DNA of 64,000 nucleotides from Lycocorax pyrrhopterus obiensis (GCA_014706295.1 JACSVZ010000008.1:19881659-19945658), one strand, 5' to 3'. Positions 22,569 to 37,500 are shown, counted from the first letter of the stretch. Notes: generated from the sequence alone by a model not told the origin. Made by a program: numbers and translations.

Positions 22569-25500
22569 GTAAAGGAGCCGGCGGCGGGGCCGGTGAGGGG
22601 GGTGCAGGTCTGCCGGACCAGGTCTCGGGCAGCCGCGAGTGGTCTGCAGGAGCGTGTCTCGGGTCAGCAGGGTCTTACTGTGGGTCACACGAAGAGTGAT
22701 TCCAACCCTGACGGGCTCTTTCGCCAACAAGCAGATACTTCTAGCGCAGGACAGAGGCTTTGGACCTGACAGTAATATGATAAGGGACCCTTTACTGCTG
22801 CAAGCTACATGGACTTCAAACTCGAATTTGCTTCCTGTACTAGGGCATTTCAGTGTCTGAATGATTACAGTGGTACTGATTAAACCGCTTGGAGAATAAG
22901 GTGAAAGTTGTTGGAATTGGAAACTCCTTTCAAATCTCCGTGGAAATTGCGAAGTGTTATAAAGCCTTTGCTACTTGTTGGCGGTGTAGATAGCGTTTAC
23001 TTATTTGGTTCAAAGTGTGTTCTGGAAAGCTTCAAGGACTATGCTTTGTGCTTGAATTGACTTCTCTTAGGTTTCTAGCACAAAACCAAAAGCTGCGGGA
23101 CATCCAGCTTTGTTGCCTAGGATCTTTGTCGCATTACTCACTCTTTAGCATACTACACAGGAGGTGCAGCGGGACTATAATAGTTTATAGCACACTCTAT
23201 ATTGCCTTTATCATGTGTGAAGCGAGGAGTTTAATTTCCAACAGTTTTTATTCTCCCAAACCGAGGGGTTATAGTTATTGTTCAAGTCACTCTGATAGGA
23301 CAGTAGGTCCCTAAATGTTTTAAAATGTCAGAATAAGATGAATCTATTAACTGAAGAATTGAGATGGGAGAGGTTTGATCTCAAAGTGGGATCCCAAACT
23401 GAAAAACGGGCTCCCTCTGCCAACTCTCAGGAGGAGATGGATTCTTAATGATAAGGATAGTAGCAGTTGAAGAGAAAGTTTGGTGCATCCACTTCGTTTC
23501 AAGGATGGACTGAGAGATGTCCTGCTATTCCTACTATTCCTGCTGTTCCGTAATAGTGTTCTTCCCTCCCATGCTTTTTTCTTTTTCCCCGTGTTGTGTG
23601 GACTGCAGTATATTGTATGAGATTAGCTCAGCTGGTCGGAGCAGGTGCTAATAACGCCAAGGGTGTGAATTCAGTCCCTGTCTGGGCCATTCAGTTAAAG
23701 AGTTGGACTCAATGATCCTTGTGGGTCCCTTCCATGTCAAAATATTCTGTGATACTACCTTCCTTTTGCCTCACTACATGAACACATCGACCAGTAACAT
23801 TTATATTGTTGCTTTTTGCCCCAAAGCAATAACTGATTGAAATTCTGGAGCATTTTCCTCATAGATGCTGTGGTTTAACCCCAGGTGGCAACTAAGCACC
23901 ATGCAGCTTCTTGCTTACCACCCCCTTCACCCCTGGCTCCTCCTCCCTGGAGGAGAATCAAAAGTAAAACTTGTAGGTTGAGGTAAGAACAATTTAATAA
24001 TTTAAACAAAGTAAAATATAATTATAATAGTAAAAAATAATAATGATAATATAAAGAAAAACCCAAGTGACGCACAGTACAATTGCTCACCAGCCATTGA
24101 TTGATGCTAGACCCTGTCCCTACACACTGTTCAGCCCTTTCTGGGTAACTCCCCCAGTTCATATTCTGGGCATTAGTTTTTATAGCATAGAATCCTTGTG
24201 GCCAGTTCGTATCACCTGTTCCAGCTATGCTCCCTCCCAGCTTTTTGTGTACTTCCTCACTGGCAGAGCATGAGACACAAAGTCCTTGACTTAGGATAAG
24301 CACAACTTAGCAACAAACAAACCATCAGTGTGTTATCAACATTGTTCTGGTAGTGAATCCAAAACAGAGCTCTGTATGAGCTACTGAGAAGAAATTAACT
24401 CTATCCCAGATAAAACAAGGACAGTAGAAAGGTCTGAACTTGGTGTGCAGTAGTAGTTGTTGTCAATATATACTGATACTCGCTGTTTTCAGTACAGGCT
24501 TGGGTAGTACATGAAAAAATTTAATTGCGTCTATCCTGACAAAAGCTATGGTACAGACACCTCAGTGAAAGAGTGCCTCTCAGCAAATGCTATTTCACAG
24601 CCCATGACTGGCCCAGCTGGCTGTGCCTCTGGTGCATTTGGCCTGGTGAGCAATACTGGGTTCAGAGACTTTACCTTCAGCTCTGCCTGTGCATCTATAG
24701 AAGAGCTGTAGTTACTGCTGATTTAGTCTCATCAGCCAAAATGAGATTGATTAATGAAAACTTTCAGTGATTTTCTTTAAAAACAAATTCAAACTTGTGT
24801 TGCTTGATAGATTTATCTCTATATACGTAAATACTAAAGTGGGTAATATCCATTGTTATGAAAAGTGGTAATAAAACTTTTGTAACTTTTTCAGTAGTAA
24901 GTTCTTTTCTTCTGAACCGGTATTTCAAAAGCTTAGACTTCTCACTTTTATTTTAAACTGCCCAGATTCGTTCAAATTCATTCAGCTGCCAATGTAAGTG
25001 GGTTATCCTGTAGTTCTTAAAAAGAGGATCTCAGTAATGAGGGCTGAAATGGTGTAAAAATTGTCCTGTGTTTGAATGTTTGTAGCAACTCTACTTCCTT
25101 GTGAAGCTTCTCAGGAGAAGGTTGCTTGTATTTTTAAATGAGCACAGAGCCATAAATGATGTCGCTCTCAAAATTTAAGTTGTACCGAGTGGCTGTGTAC
25201 CTGAGAGAGAACAACTCATTTGTGTTTTGTCAGAGTGTGTAGCTGCTCCCACAGTGTCAAAAAAAAAAAAAAAGGTATTGGATGTGCTACACAGGTAGCC
25301 CAGCAGCCTGGAGTGTCTTATGTAGGATGTTTTGTGCTTGTAATGCTCATTGTCAAGTTTGCAAGCTATCTAAAATTTCGTATCTCCCATTGTTTTTTTT
25401 TTTTTCTAATAGCCATAATTATATGGAAATTCTTCTAAAAGCTGGACATTTATTGCAGTTACTTAATTAAAAAAAGAGAGAAGGCAAGGGGGAAGTCCTA

Positions 25501-28500
25501 CTGCCTTCTGCTTTATTGTTGTAATTGTGGTGACCGAACAGTCTGATCAGACAGATCTGGGTTAGGAGGCTGCTGTTTGCAGCTGTTCCAGCTTGTTCCC
25601 AGCTCTTCAGTTACCAGACTGACCTGCTCCTTAGTTCTTTGAAATAATCCGTGTTAATTGTCTGTCTTCATTTCACTGAACCGGAGATGAAACTGATGAG
25701 GTGAGGTGGGGGAAAAAGCAAGCAGCTGTCATCAGATGCATCTTATCTGAACTCTGTGACAGGAAGAGTGGCTGTGCCCTTGAGATTGTCATTAATAATT
25801 ACTTTAAGATCCTGGGAAAGTTTGCATTGGTGACTAAAACCTTTTTTTCACGTAAGTCTTAGGTATGATATTTGGTCCTGGGGTCTCAAGTTGTATTTGT
25901 GCCAAATCATTAAGCCTGTCAAATCAATACTAACGACTTTCAACTGCTCTACATCTTGTTTCTCTCCACATGTGAAGTGGGATGCCAGAAGTACTGATTA
26001 GTATGTGGAGCAGAGTGCCATGGCAAGGAAAATTGCATGACTATGGTCACTTGTCTCCGCTGTGCTACTGTTTTTCTCAGAGCAATAAATGGATTGTTGA
26101 AAGTCACCTGTCACTGCTTTGTAGTCCTGTGTATGATTCATAATACAGTCATATACAGGCATTGTTCTATGGTTTTTGGTCTTACATAGCAGCTTACAAG
26201 TGCAGTGCTCTGTTATTGGATCGCTTTTGGGTAGCCTCAGTGGGTTGCTATTGGGTGCAGAATGATTCAGTGAGCAGGAACATTGCATGGACAGTTGAAT
26301 TAAAGCCATGGTGATTACCTTGACTGCAGTATGCTCTGCATGTGCTGCTTTGGGGGACAGAGCAGAACAGTAACACAAAAAGGTCAAGCAGTAGCAGGTA
26401 ATCCAGGGCTGAGATAAAGACATGGTAATTCTGAACCTCTTTTAAGGATGAGTTCTACTTCATAGTTCTACAAGTAGGTACTAGGCATCTTTTCAGCTTG
26501 TATAGGTATTATACCTTTCTGACTTGTGTACTTGCTAGACAAATCTAGGTATCTGGTAGTTGACAAAGTTTCTTATTCCTGGATTCGAAGTTGACAACAG
26601 TCATATTTGCTTTTTTTGTAGTAGAGCACCATTTTCCCAAATACTTTTTTCCCCAGTATTCACCTAACAAGATTCACAAGAAGCTTAATTCATAATTGCC
26701 ACTTCTTGTAGGTCTTTGGGATGTGATGTGAGAAATAGGTGTAGAGGGTTATAAGCATGTATGGCTAGTTGGCACACATATTCTTATGGGAACTGTCTTT
26801 AGTCTCATACTTCCTTCGTTGCCTAGAGTGGTTGTGTTTGTTGTCCAGAAGCTTTGAAAAATACTCACTTGAGGAGATGATGGAAAGTTGAAAGAAATCA
26901 GTATTTGTAAGCACAAAGCACTAAGAAATCACTGAAGATCATATCTTTGTCTCCCTCCTTTTAAACACAGCCCCGTGATTCCATGAGTAGGTAGCTCTTC
27001 AAAAGCTGCTAATCTTCTTGCCTTTACAAATGTCCTTGGCAGAGACTGTGGAGGGTTGCAGGGAGGTTCACCGAGTGTTGTTACTCAGTACACAGTAGTG
27101 TCTCCAGCTCTGTAGTTTATATTTCAATGTATTACTAAGTAGCGCTTGCCACTTTTTGCACTCCATAGGCATCTACCTAGATGTGTCTTGTGAAGGTTTA
27201 GTACCAGAATCAATGTTGCTCTTAGAGAAAAGCTCTGCATACTTAAATCAGCATGAAACTTCCGGGGATGTTCTGTGCATCAGTGGAGAAGAAATACGTT
27301 TAGTGGACTTTTGATCAAAAATGAGTCAAGTGGGAATGAGCTGTCCTAGTTGTGACATATCTTCTAAACCTTCCATTCATGTAAAGATAAGAGAACAGAT
27401 TGATGGGGTCACTTCACAGTGCTTATCTTGGTCAGATCTTACTGAAAAAACTTGTTCGTTTTATTTTTGATTTTGGTGTTGTTTTTAGATTGTCCAAATT
27501 AAAACAAACCAAATGAAAAAAAGTACAAGTATACTGTCAATATATTGGAAAAAGAGAGAAGAGTTAAGGGAATACAACAAAGCTTTCCCCCAGAAACCAT
27601 GAGGGCATCCTTCACTGTTCTGTTTTTGTGTGCAGTGTGTTTGCTTTCTCTAAGTAATCTTGTAATCTAAGTGAACAAATGGATACATATAATTGCTTTG
27701 AATTAAAGATGACTGGAGAAAGTAAACAAGAGTACCTGGACCCAAATCTGTGGGTAACGTGAAACAGTATTCTTTTTTTCCTGAGTTAGACACCTAAGTA
27801 ACTTGATATAAATAGGAAGTGGCATTCATATTCTCAAGTTGAGAAGCTCCTATGTAGATTCTTCCTTCAATGTTTGCTAAGAATGATTTATTTTGTGACG
27901 TTGTGTTGACATGTTGACCAGTTTCTGGCTTTCAGTGGGTGTTTCATCATAGGTAAGATGCTATGCACCCATAGAATCATTTTGGTTAGGATATCTGTTG
28001 ACTAGCAAATCAAAGTTAGATTTCAGGAGTGCAAGCAGAAGAATGTTATGCTGATTTAATTCTGGATAGGTTTTGGAAGGCTGTGTTGCTCCAACTTCTG
28101 TGTGCAGCAAGTCTTTCCCCAGCTAACCCTTCAAGAAAAAAAAGCTGACTGAATAAATGTCACTTCTAAAACCTTAGAGCCATATGTGTAGTGTTCATCA
28201 ATCTATAATGCCTAAAGTATTATCAGCAATCTTTCTGCTTTCCTTGGTGGACAGCGTAATGGACAGTGTTATATTCTACACTGGTACATATATTTGCACT
28301 AGGAGTTTTGTAATCCTAATATGAGTTTTCATGAAGTAAGTTCTCATTAAACTAATGCTGTAGTGTTTTTGTGGGGGGCTGTGTGGGTCTTCTCAAGCCA
28401 AACAGCTTAAATTGCTGCTTAGTGTGCAGCAAACTGTTGGAATCGTAGCTTGTTTTGCTAAGGAGTGTTTTGCAGAGGCATTTAAACTTAATCTGAAAGC

Positions 28501-31500
28501 ATCTTCTCTCCTCCCCCGCCCCTTCATTTTGCAGAAGGCCTTTTCATTCCTTGGTCTCTTCTGCTTATTTGGGGTCACAGGATTTCTTACAGACTCAATA
28601 TATTGAGAGTAGTGTGACAAAGTGAATGGGACCTCTCTTCTGAATAGGCTATGACTGAAAGGAGAATGTTTTACATGGGAAATAACAACCAAAGGAGGTC
28701 ACTTAAATCACAGCTGGCCTCTAAGAAAATGATAGTTTTATGCTTTTGGTCTCCTGGCTGTTCAATTATTCATTAGGTTATTCTGTCCTGATTGCTTAAG
28801 AATAAAAAAGGCGTTTAAGAGTTTTTGATCACATTTCATTCACATGGATGCAAAAATTGTTACTTCTCTCTTCAATTTCTTGGAACTACTGAGATGTTTA
28901 TGATATAAAGTCTGTCCTTTTTTCTTGTAATTGGTCTTGTTTGTTGTTCAGCTGGGAAGGGACTAGGTTTGTTGCACTGGGTGGTTGTCATTGCTTTAAA
29001 CTTCTCAGTCTCTGTGTGTGCATCTGTCTTTTTATTATTGCTTTCTAAGGAAGTGAAGCGTGGTTTCTGCTTCATCTCTCTAGTACTGCATGCAGCCTGT
29101 TAACCAGGTTCAGTCAAACCTCTCAGAATTTGAGAGAGCTCCAGCATAAAAATCCTACAGATTTTTGAATGTAGTCTGAACACAAGGAGAGCCTGCAAAA
29201 GAGACTGATAATTTGGCTCTGTATTTTCAGAAACCAGTCAGCTGTGCAAGCCACCTGCAGAGCATTTTGCTTCTGGCTCGATATTGAGATAACAGTCTGA
29301 AGAAGAGCATGGATGTTGTGTGTGTGAACTTATGACTTCAATTAGTAGAAAACTAATTTTCATGGTCACAAATGAGTTTATTCTTTCAGAACTTCTGAGA
29401 GCCAAACACTCAGACTGGTGTTCTTCTAAATTCCTTTCCTGCTTTCTTATGGCCTGACTGAAAAAAATAGCTGTAGCCTAGAGGAGTACTTTCCTACAAT
29501 TTTTCTCCCTTCTCCAAGGTACTCCTTTATTAAGAAGAAGCTATGTTCAGTTTCCATTGTTATATTGGGAAGTTTTATTTAATGTGCTCTTGGGTAAGTG
29601 AAAGAGTATCTTTTGATCATGTAGCATTATAAAAGCTTCGTTGTTGGCTCCCCTTGCCTGGGTCATTCTGTTGGTCTAAACTTCCCAAAGGCCAGCTGTA
29701 GGAATAGGCAATCTAAGCTTGGGTCTGGTCAGGCCTCACACCTTGCAAAGCTCTGTCCTACCTGTATTGCTTCAGTTGCCTAATGCATTCATTAATGTAG
29801 GATCTTGTCTGTCTTGCTGCTGGGCAGTAATGAAGCAGTTTGTATGCTGGATGCCAGCATGCTTTAAAACTCAAACAATCCACTTGCTATCACAGGTGTG
29901 GTTGGCATCTGTGAGATGGGAAGCAGTGGAGATTCCAAAGCACAAAGTATCTGCTTTAGGTAGCTGAGGGAAGTGGGGTGGTTTAGTCTGGAGAACAGGA
30001 GGCTGAAGGGAGACCTTGTCACTCTCTACAAATACCTGAGAGGAGGTTGTAGTGAGGTGGGTGTCAGTGTCTTTTTGCAGGTATCAAGTGATAGAATGAG
30101 AGGAAACAGCCTCAAGTTGTGGCAAGGGAAGTTTAGGTTGGATATTAGGAAAAACATCATCACTGAAAGGCTACTGAAGCATTGGAACAGGCTGCCCAGG
30201 GAAGTAGTTGAACCACCATCCCTGGAGATGTTTAAAAGTCATGTAGGTGTAACTCTTGGGGGCAGGGTTTAGTGGTGATCCTGGAAGTGCTGGCTTAGTG
30301 GTTGGACTCAATTATCTTAGAGGTCTTTTCCAACCTAAATGATTCTATTATTCTAGCTTTTTGTTGTTGTAAACTGTGTTTTGCAAATGGCTTGCTGTTC
30401 CTCAAATTCTGTAAGTAGCGGAGTGGTAGATTGGAAAATTTCTTCCTCATTTTTTAAAAAGCTATCAGGCAAAATTGAATGAAATCAGGCCCCTGCATTC
30501 TCCTATCAGCTAACAGATCAAAAATGAATTCTTGTGTTTTTAGTATTTCTGCAATTGATCACTGAAGCAGCAACACAAAATATATTGTGAATTGCTAGCT
30601 GCAGCAGAAACCTGATGCACTGAGTGGCTGCAAAAGTACTCCAGTAATACCTTGTAGTGCTGCATTGTGCAATTGAGTAGTTGACAGGCACTCTGTCAGG
30701 CAGCAGAAGGGAAAAATATTAACTGAGGCTTGACCAGGCTGGTCAGAGTAGCAATCACCCCTGGGACAGTCTTCAAAATAAAACTCTGCTCTGTGCTTGA
30801 ACTTACAGTTCACAGACTTATAGGCCATGTCAAAGGCTGGAAATCTTTATCACCTTTGTCTTGAAAGCATACATTGTATAGAAACATTTGAACTACAGGC
30901 ATAGTGACTGCCCTGATAAAACCAGTGAGTTTTGCCTTGACTGAAGTGAGTCACTTCTAGAACAATTTCAGGTAGTTTGTTTAATTAAATTGTACGTTGT
31001 GAGATATCTTGGTGAGCTGATTGAAGAATTTCCTATTGTCAGGAAACAAAGGAAATGTTTCATCCCTGCTTCTGGTATTTATATGATCCTCAGTGGGCTG
31101 CTGTAGCTCATTAGGCTGGAGAGTGAAAAAAAATGTTGATGGTTTTCTGTGGGATTAGTGAATTGGATTGACTTGTAAGGTATAGAGAGTCTTGGAATTG
31201 ATGCAGCAGAAGGGATTGTAGGACATTACTTGTGCAAGGAAGAGAAATGGGCTTCCCAATATGTGGGTTTGTGGGAGGAAGGGGTCTTGTTCCTCTAGCA
31301 CTGTTTTGCTTGGAGCATGTTGCTCATTAACTAGCTGTGACTTTGCTGGAGTGGATATTCCTGGCCATACAAAAAATACCAGAATATACAGATATACATA
31401 ATACCTGTAGTCAGCTGGTAAAAATTCTCCACTTCTTGCAGGATTTTGTTTTAGATACTGTGGCCAAGTGACATTTGATCATTATTAGAGAAGATTGACC

Positions 31501-34500
31501 CTAGTGTTTGGTGTAGTGTCAAAATAGCTTTTTAACTGCCTGATCAAATATGAAGATGATAGAGCAGTTTGTCATAAAGCTCTGTTTTGCTACTTCACTC
31601 TGAAAAGTAAAGGCTGATTCTCTTCCTTTATTTGCATTAAAGCATTCTGAAATTTAACCCCATCAGTTACCTTGCTTATGTGTCTGCTTGTTTATATATG
31701 TTTTTGAATGCTTGAGCTGTTTGTAAAGCTGACCTGTGCAACAGCTCTTTGTTAGGAGTATAATGTAGTCTGGTAAAATACTGTTTATCAGTAAGTGTTC
31801 TGTACAAAGTGTTTTGTAATACTGCTAAACACTTTCAACTCTTATAAATTCCCAAGTGTTTGTGTACCTGTAGTAAAAATTGTTTTGCCAGCAGAGTTTG
31901 TAAAGCCACTTTGGGACTGGTATCCACTAGGAGCTTGATAAGAGAGTTGATTTAATTTAGTCTTGTCAGTGCAGTTCCATGATAGTTCTGTTAATGTTTC
32001 TGTCCTCTCCAAGGTGCCAGAAGCCATCTCCTTCCCAGCCTCTCAATCCTTAGCAGCTAGTCCTTGACAGTTCATTAAATTTCAGGTATACCTATTTGTA
32101 GCTGAGGCTTTAGTTGACCACTAATATAAATGGAAACATCATATTTAATTTAAAAAAAATACTACAAGCTTGGTCTTGCTGAAGATGGTGTTGTTCTGGG
32201 CAGGATTTTTTTGTTTCCTTATTTTAATTTTTTTTGGTGTGGGGGGGCAAGGGGAAGGAAGGAGTCAAAAGCTTGCTTGTATAGCACTTCAGACTGCAGG
32301 TTTAGAGTATTACAAACATTGAAGCTCCATTGGAAAGGGTGGTTTGGGCTCTTCTTTGGGTTGTTGTGGTGCAGAGAGAAAGAGGAGATCTTTGTACTTC
32401 TAGAAGGTGCTAAAACTAGAAACCTCCTGTAACAAGTCTGTGGTTGGAGTAATTAAATTAAAAGAGGAGCTTGTATCTAGCTGCTGCTTGTAGCAAGATG
32501 GTGGAAAATGTGAACTGTAAAATTGATTGGGTCACATCTCTTCCAATATAGGGCAGAACTCTGAAACTTGTGCTGAGAGCAATCATAGATGTATTGGATC
32601 AAAATGGGCTGACACTTGAAGCTATTGAAATTAAAAATGTAGAATGCCTGTTGCTCTGCAGGCTTTGCAAGTGGCTAACCAAAAAGGTTTTAGTTCCTTT
32701 CAATGATTCATTATTTATGCTTAGAGTTGAGTTACATTTGTTTCTGCATGTAAATTATTGAAAAGTCTTGTTTAAAGCAGAGGGGCTAATTCTGCTTAAT
32801 AAAGCAATGTTTTTTTGTCTGCTGTTATTTCCAAATTATTTAATGTAAGACCTTAACAGAATGGCCAAGACTGGGGTATGGAGAAAAATTCTGTTGTGTT
32901 CTTAAGCAGCTTTTGTGATTTACGCATGGTAAAGAGATGCCAATATGAATGTAATAGTTCTTGTTATGTACTTGGCTATAGTCATGACAGAATATGGAAT
33001 TGCAGGCTTGTAGGGGTCTTCAGAATTTGTTCTAAAAGCATGGTTTTAAGTAAAAACTACTCATTTTAGTGTGTTCTATCTGTAGAAATCTATCTATAGC
33101 AATTCCTGGAACATGCCTCTTCTAACTTCTCACTGATACAGCTCTCTGGATGAAGATTATTGGGTAAATAAGTAATTTCCTTATCAGCTCGTCTTTCAGC
33201 TAATTCAAATTTCAACAAGTTTCAAACATAGACCTATGTTTTTATGCCTATGAAGCTTATTAAAAAATTGGTGGAGCAAGAGCAGATTGCATGCACAAGC
33301 AGAACTCTGTTCTTTATGGAGATGCAAAATCAGTTGTTTTGTAATACAAATGCAATTTTTAATGAATTTTGTTACTTCATTCCTTTTACAAGTTCTGAGG
33401 TTTTATTGGAAGCAGTAGATTTTTAATGTTATTGCAGAGAAATTTAACTTCAGGGCTTTTAACTGCATTTTTGTAACTATATTAAAAACACAGAGAAAAC
33501 TTACTGGGTTTTTTTGTCCAACTTGGTGCTCATTTGTAGCATTACTTCTGTGCTGGGTTTCCCTTCTAAGCCTTTGTGATTCTGTGAGGGAAAGTTATAT
33601 ATGATAGAGTGAGGATGTTCTTGATGGGATGCTGATTCTTTCCTGTTTGTGTGTTGCTTCCCTGGATTTAAAATGATAGAGTTGTCTTATGCAGTGTTTA
33701 CTAACAGGTACTAGATGCTTAAACAAAAGGAAAATCTAATCAGCCCTCACTTCCTCTGTCAGTTCTCGTGGCTTTCAAATCTTGTTTTCTCAGCATAACA
33801 ACTTCCCTGTTATCAAAGCTCTTGAAAGGTGGATGCAATGAGAAGAAATGATTGATGATGGAAAATGACAGTAAACCAGATTGTTGTGTGTAAAGTAAAA
33901 GTCAGAAAAATATTTTGACAGTTAGCTTTTTTATCTAAAAAAAGTAACTTTTACTATGCTAGTATAATTTGAGGTCTCTTTTTGGAACTATTTTATTTGT
34001 AAATTAGTGAGTAAACATTTTGAGCAAGCTCAACGTTGTGTTGTAAGGATGAGAAATCAGAGAATAGTAGTTTACCTTTCAGCATTGAGATATAAACACA
34101 GTAGTAATTTATTTGTAAGATAACCCTAAGTTCTGAATATTTTGCTTAGAAAGAAATTGTTTCTTTGGTGCCGCACTGTATGTTTGCCAAGGATTGCTTT
34201 CCAGGGATGCCCATAGTTTAGTGGGGGTTTGGTTGGTTGGGGTTTTTTTGTTTGTTTGGGTTTTTTTTTTTGGTGGGGTGGTTTTTTTGTGTGCATTTTG
34301 TTTCTTTTTTTTTTTTTTGTCTAGCGTGATGCAGCATTACAAGTTAAATTTATTTGTATATTGAAGTGAACTGTAGGGAAGCATACTTTCCTCATGTGTA
34401 ACAGTAATGATGATCACATGGTTTATGCTCTCTTCTGAGACCACTTGATTTCTGCCATTTTTCTGTAGTGCAGGATGAATAAATTAGAGAAAGGTAGTCT

Positions 34501-37500
34501 CATTTTTAGTGTGCTTTATACTGCTATTCACCTTAAAAGGCTCAGGTGTAAGATCCAACCTTCTTGTACACCTGAAATCTGCCTATAGATTGCTAAAAGC
34601 ATCAGAATAGGTGAAGCTTGAGCCTGAATGTGGAGTTCTAATGACAGGGAAGGAAAGCTACTTAAGGTTTTGCTGGGATGCACAAAGCAGTGGAATACTG
34701 ATCGCCTGTTGTTTGTGGCACACAGTGGAGTTGTACAAAGAGAAGATCCATATATGTGATCTGTGTTGAAAGAACTGTAGCAAAATGACGTCTAGCTTGA
34801 AACTAGATTAGTTTGACGTTTTTGGTCAAACAAAAGATTCTTGTAAGACTCTTGGTCTTGTGGAGAGGTGACTCAATTATGTCTAGAGGCAAAGTGCTGG
34901 AGATGTATCCACCCTGGAGCCTTTCCTACCTGCTGATGTTTGTGGTTGCAGCTGTTCAAGGCACTTCAGCTTTCTTTGAGTGGCTGTTGTGCAAATGTGG
35001 CACAGTCTGGTTTTGGATAAAATTTAAGATCAAGCTTGAAGTAATTGTCTCATATTTTCCTCTAAATCTTGGAAATCTGTCGTCCTCTTGGACTGACCTA
35101 TAGCTAGCTTGGAATTTGGAAAAAAGGTTTTTGGAGATTTTTTGTGGGGGGGAGGAGAAGCCAAAACCCCAAAGGAAATAAAAAAATGCATTAAAGTATC
35201 AAGTTCCACCTATCCCCTTCTGACACTTAATTCTAATTGCATTTAGACTACACTAATTTATCTTAAATAGCAAAAAATGTGATTTTAAAAGCAAAAGTGG
35301 AGTGGAAACAAGCAATTTCATTAGTAGAACATAGTGTTAATACCACCTGTAGAAATGGTTAACATTTTTTATTTACTGTACCACCAATATGGTGAAACTT
35401 GCCCAGACTGCTATGGGCACAGGCAAGAATAGTTGAAGCAGCACTGTTAAAAATAAGGAGAAAAACCACCAGTCATAGCTGTTGTTACAGCTGTTGTAGT
35501 TGTGCGATCAGAGCCCATAGGTTTTTGTTTAGTGTAATCCAAACCGTGTTAGCAATAGAAGTCTTGGTCTGTGCCAATAAATTCTCATTCTGTGGCACTT
35601 CATTTAGTTTTTGAGCTCTTCAAGGCACCTACTAAAACATTTTGGAGTGTCATTTGAGAGTGTTAATATGTGTTATATAAAAGAAGCAGGGAAAAAAAAA
35701 CCTTGCAGCTTTCCCCCTGGGCTTTTGTAAACTAGAGCTTAAATCAATGAACTAATTTAATACTTCTATCCCATGGGTCCTTGCAACAGAAAGCATTGTT
35801 CAGTTCTAAAGTGTAGGCTCTTTTTTAAGGAATTTTGAGGTTTTCACATGGATTTGGAGATTTTGTACCAAAATGCTATTGACTTTTCAGCCATTTCAAT
35901 GGTTGACTCTTCCCGGGACCAGTGAAACTCATGAATATTCTAAGCAGCAACAAATACATCAAATGTAGTACACTTCCTGCAGTTCAGTGAATGCAACTTG
36001 TAAGCGTTCAAAGATGCTGTTCCTTAACAAGGCTTTTGTAAGGCTTTACTGCTGTCAAGAACACATCAAATGTGATACTGTTAGCTGCCAAAACCATGTA
36101 TTAAAAAGTGTCCTTCCATCTTCAGCAAAGCTTATTTGTAATCTCTCATTAATTTCTTTTGGATTAGCATTCCTATGTGAAGTTTATTCTGACATGATAT
36201 AAAGTTTTACCAGCTTTTTGCCTTCACAAGAAACAGACTTCATTGAATATGTGCTCAATAAAAATAAAACTTTCCTTCCAGACTACATTTTGGAGGGATT
36301 GTTTTAATGTTTTATTTGTTTAAAAAAAATTAAAAACGTGATCTCATAAAAGCCATGAGCATGCCTAAGTCTTTTGTATAGAAATATTAATTAAAACCTT
36401 CTGTATGTTTACACATTTTTATCCTTTTAAAAATCTACCAGCTTCCTGGTTAATAATAAACCAGCTTTGATACAGTGACAGATTGCCATCAATATTAAAT
36501 GCATCTTTCAGCTTCTACAAGTGCTAGAAGCAGTGGAGTTCAGCCGCCAAGTAATCCTGGTGGTATTCCATAGTATGTACAGAGACTGGATGGTTATTCC
36601 TACCCATGAAGTCAAGAATCGTACTCCAGAATGTACCTTCCTGCATACCTGCTTTTGGGGGGAAAAGTCTTCCTAGTTAAGTTTACATACAGCTGCTGCA
36701 GAAGTTGCAGATTTAAGGGCAAGGGTGTGGGGTAGTGCATAGTGACATGTTGTCTTTAGAAAACTTCTGTCTTGTTTTGTTGATGATTCTTTGAATGCCC
36801 TTCTTTCCCTCTTGAAGACAATGTAGAGCACTGTGAAAGGTGTCTTGTACTTGTGAAATGAGCCTTTGTTATTTATGTAAGCACACTCTGTTTTGGTCTT
36901 ACTGAGTGGATCTGTTCATTTCACTAATGGTGTGCAGTGCCGGGATTGACTGAGGATAGTATTTTTTAAAGGCATGGGTACCATGGCTAGTCTTTTTCAC
37001 TGCTCCTCCTTTCCAGGCTATATATAGAAACCACAGTCTTGTAGTTTCTGAGTGCTTACTTTGCTTCCGCAGTGATGGACTAAGATATCGCAAGTTTCTC
37101 TGATGGGGACAGAGTTGTGGGATGTGTGGATCACAACCAATGCTTAGTAGAACAACTTGTATTAATTAAGATATTATTAATAGCAACAACTCGATTCCAT
37201 TGATGACAAACAACTATTCAAACCATGCAACCAATTATTCCCAATTATGCTTTCTCAGTAACTAGGTTGGAACAACATCTGGGAGACCCCCACCGAAGTG
37301 GCATGGTGTACTGGGGCACCAACAGCTTCCATCTGGGCATTCCAAAAAAATCTCTCATGGTGTTCTCTTTCATCAGGTGTGCGTGTGTAATCCTGTACTC
37401 CCTGCCTGCTTATAGCAAATGCTGTTTTCTTGAATGCAGTTTTTTTGTTTGTTTGTTTTTTGATAAGCTGTTGATGATGGTAGTGTGCAGCAGTGGCCTC

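Larger units (their letters stand above)
20950..22620. promoter_or_regulatory. TBC1D12: CpG island promoter and first exon region of TBC1D12
   Basis: CpG density rises at about 21.07 kb and stays high through coding exon 1 to about 22.6 kb. The 5' UTR and transcription start should lie in roughly 21.1-21.74 kb; no clear TATA box is seen, as expected for a CpG-island promoter. Long antisense and out-of-frame ORFs here are shadows of stop-poor sequence. Confidence 0.8.

Noticed and set aside
21483..22730. long antisense ORFs over TBC1D12 exon 1
   Set aside because: They mirror GC-rich exon 1 and have only low-complexity Arg/Ser/Ala content.
23616..23754. functional tRNA-Ile gene
   Set aside because: The tRNA-like head lacks a proper acceptor stem and B box and passes into a CR1 tail, so it is a SINE.
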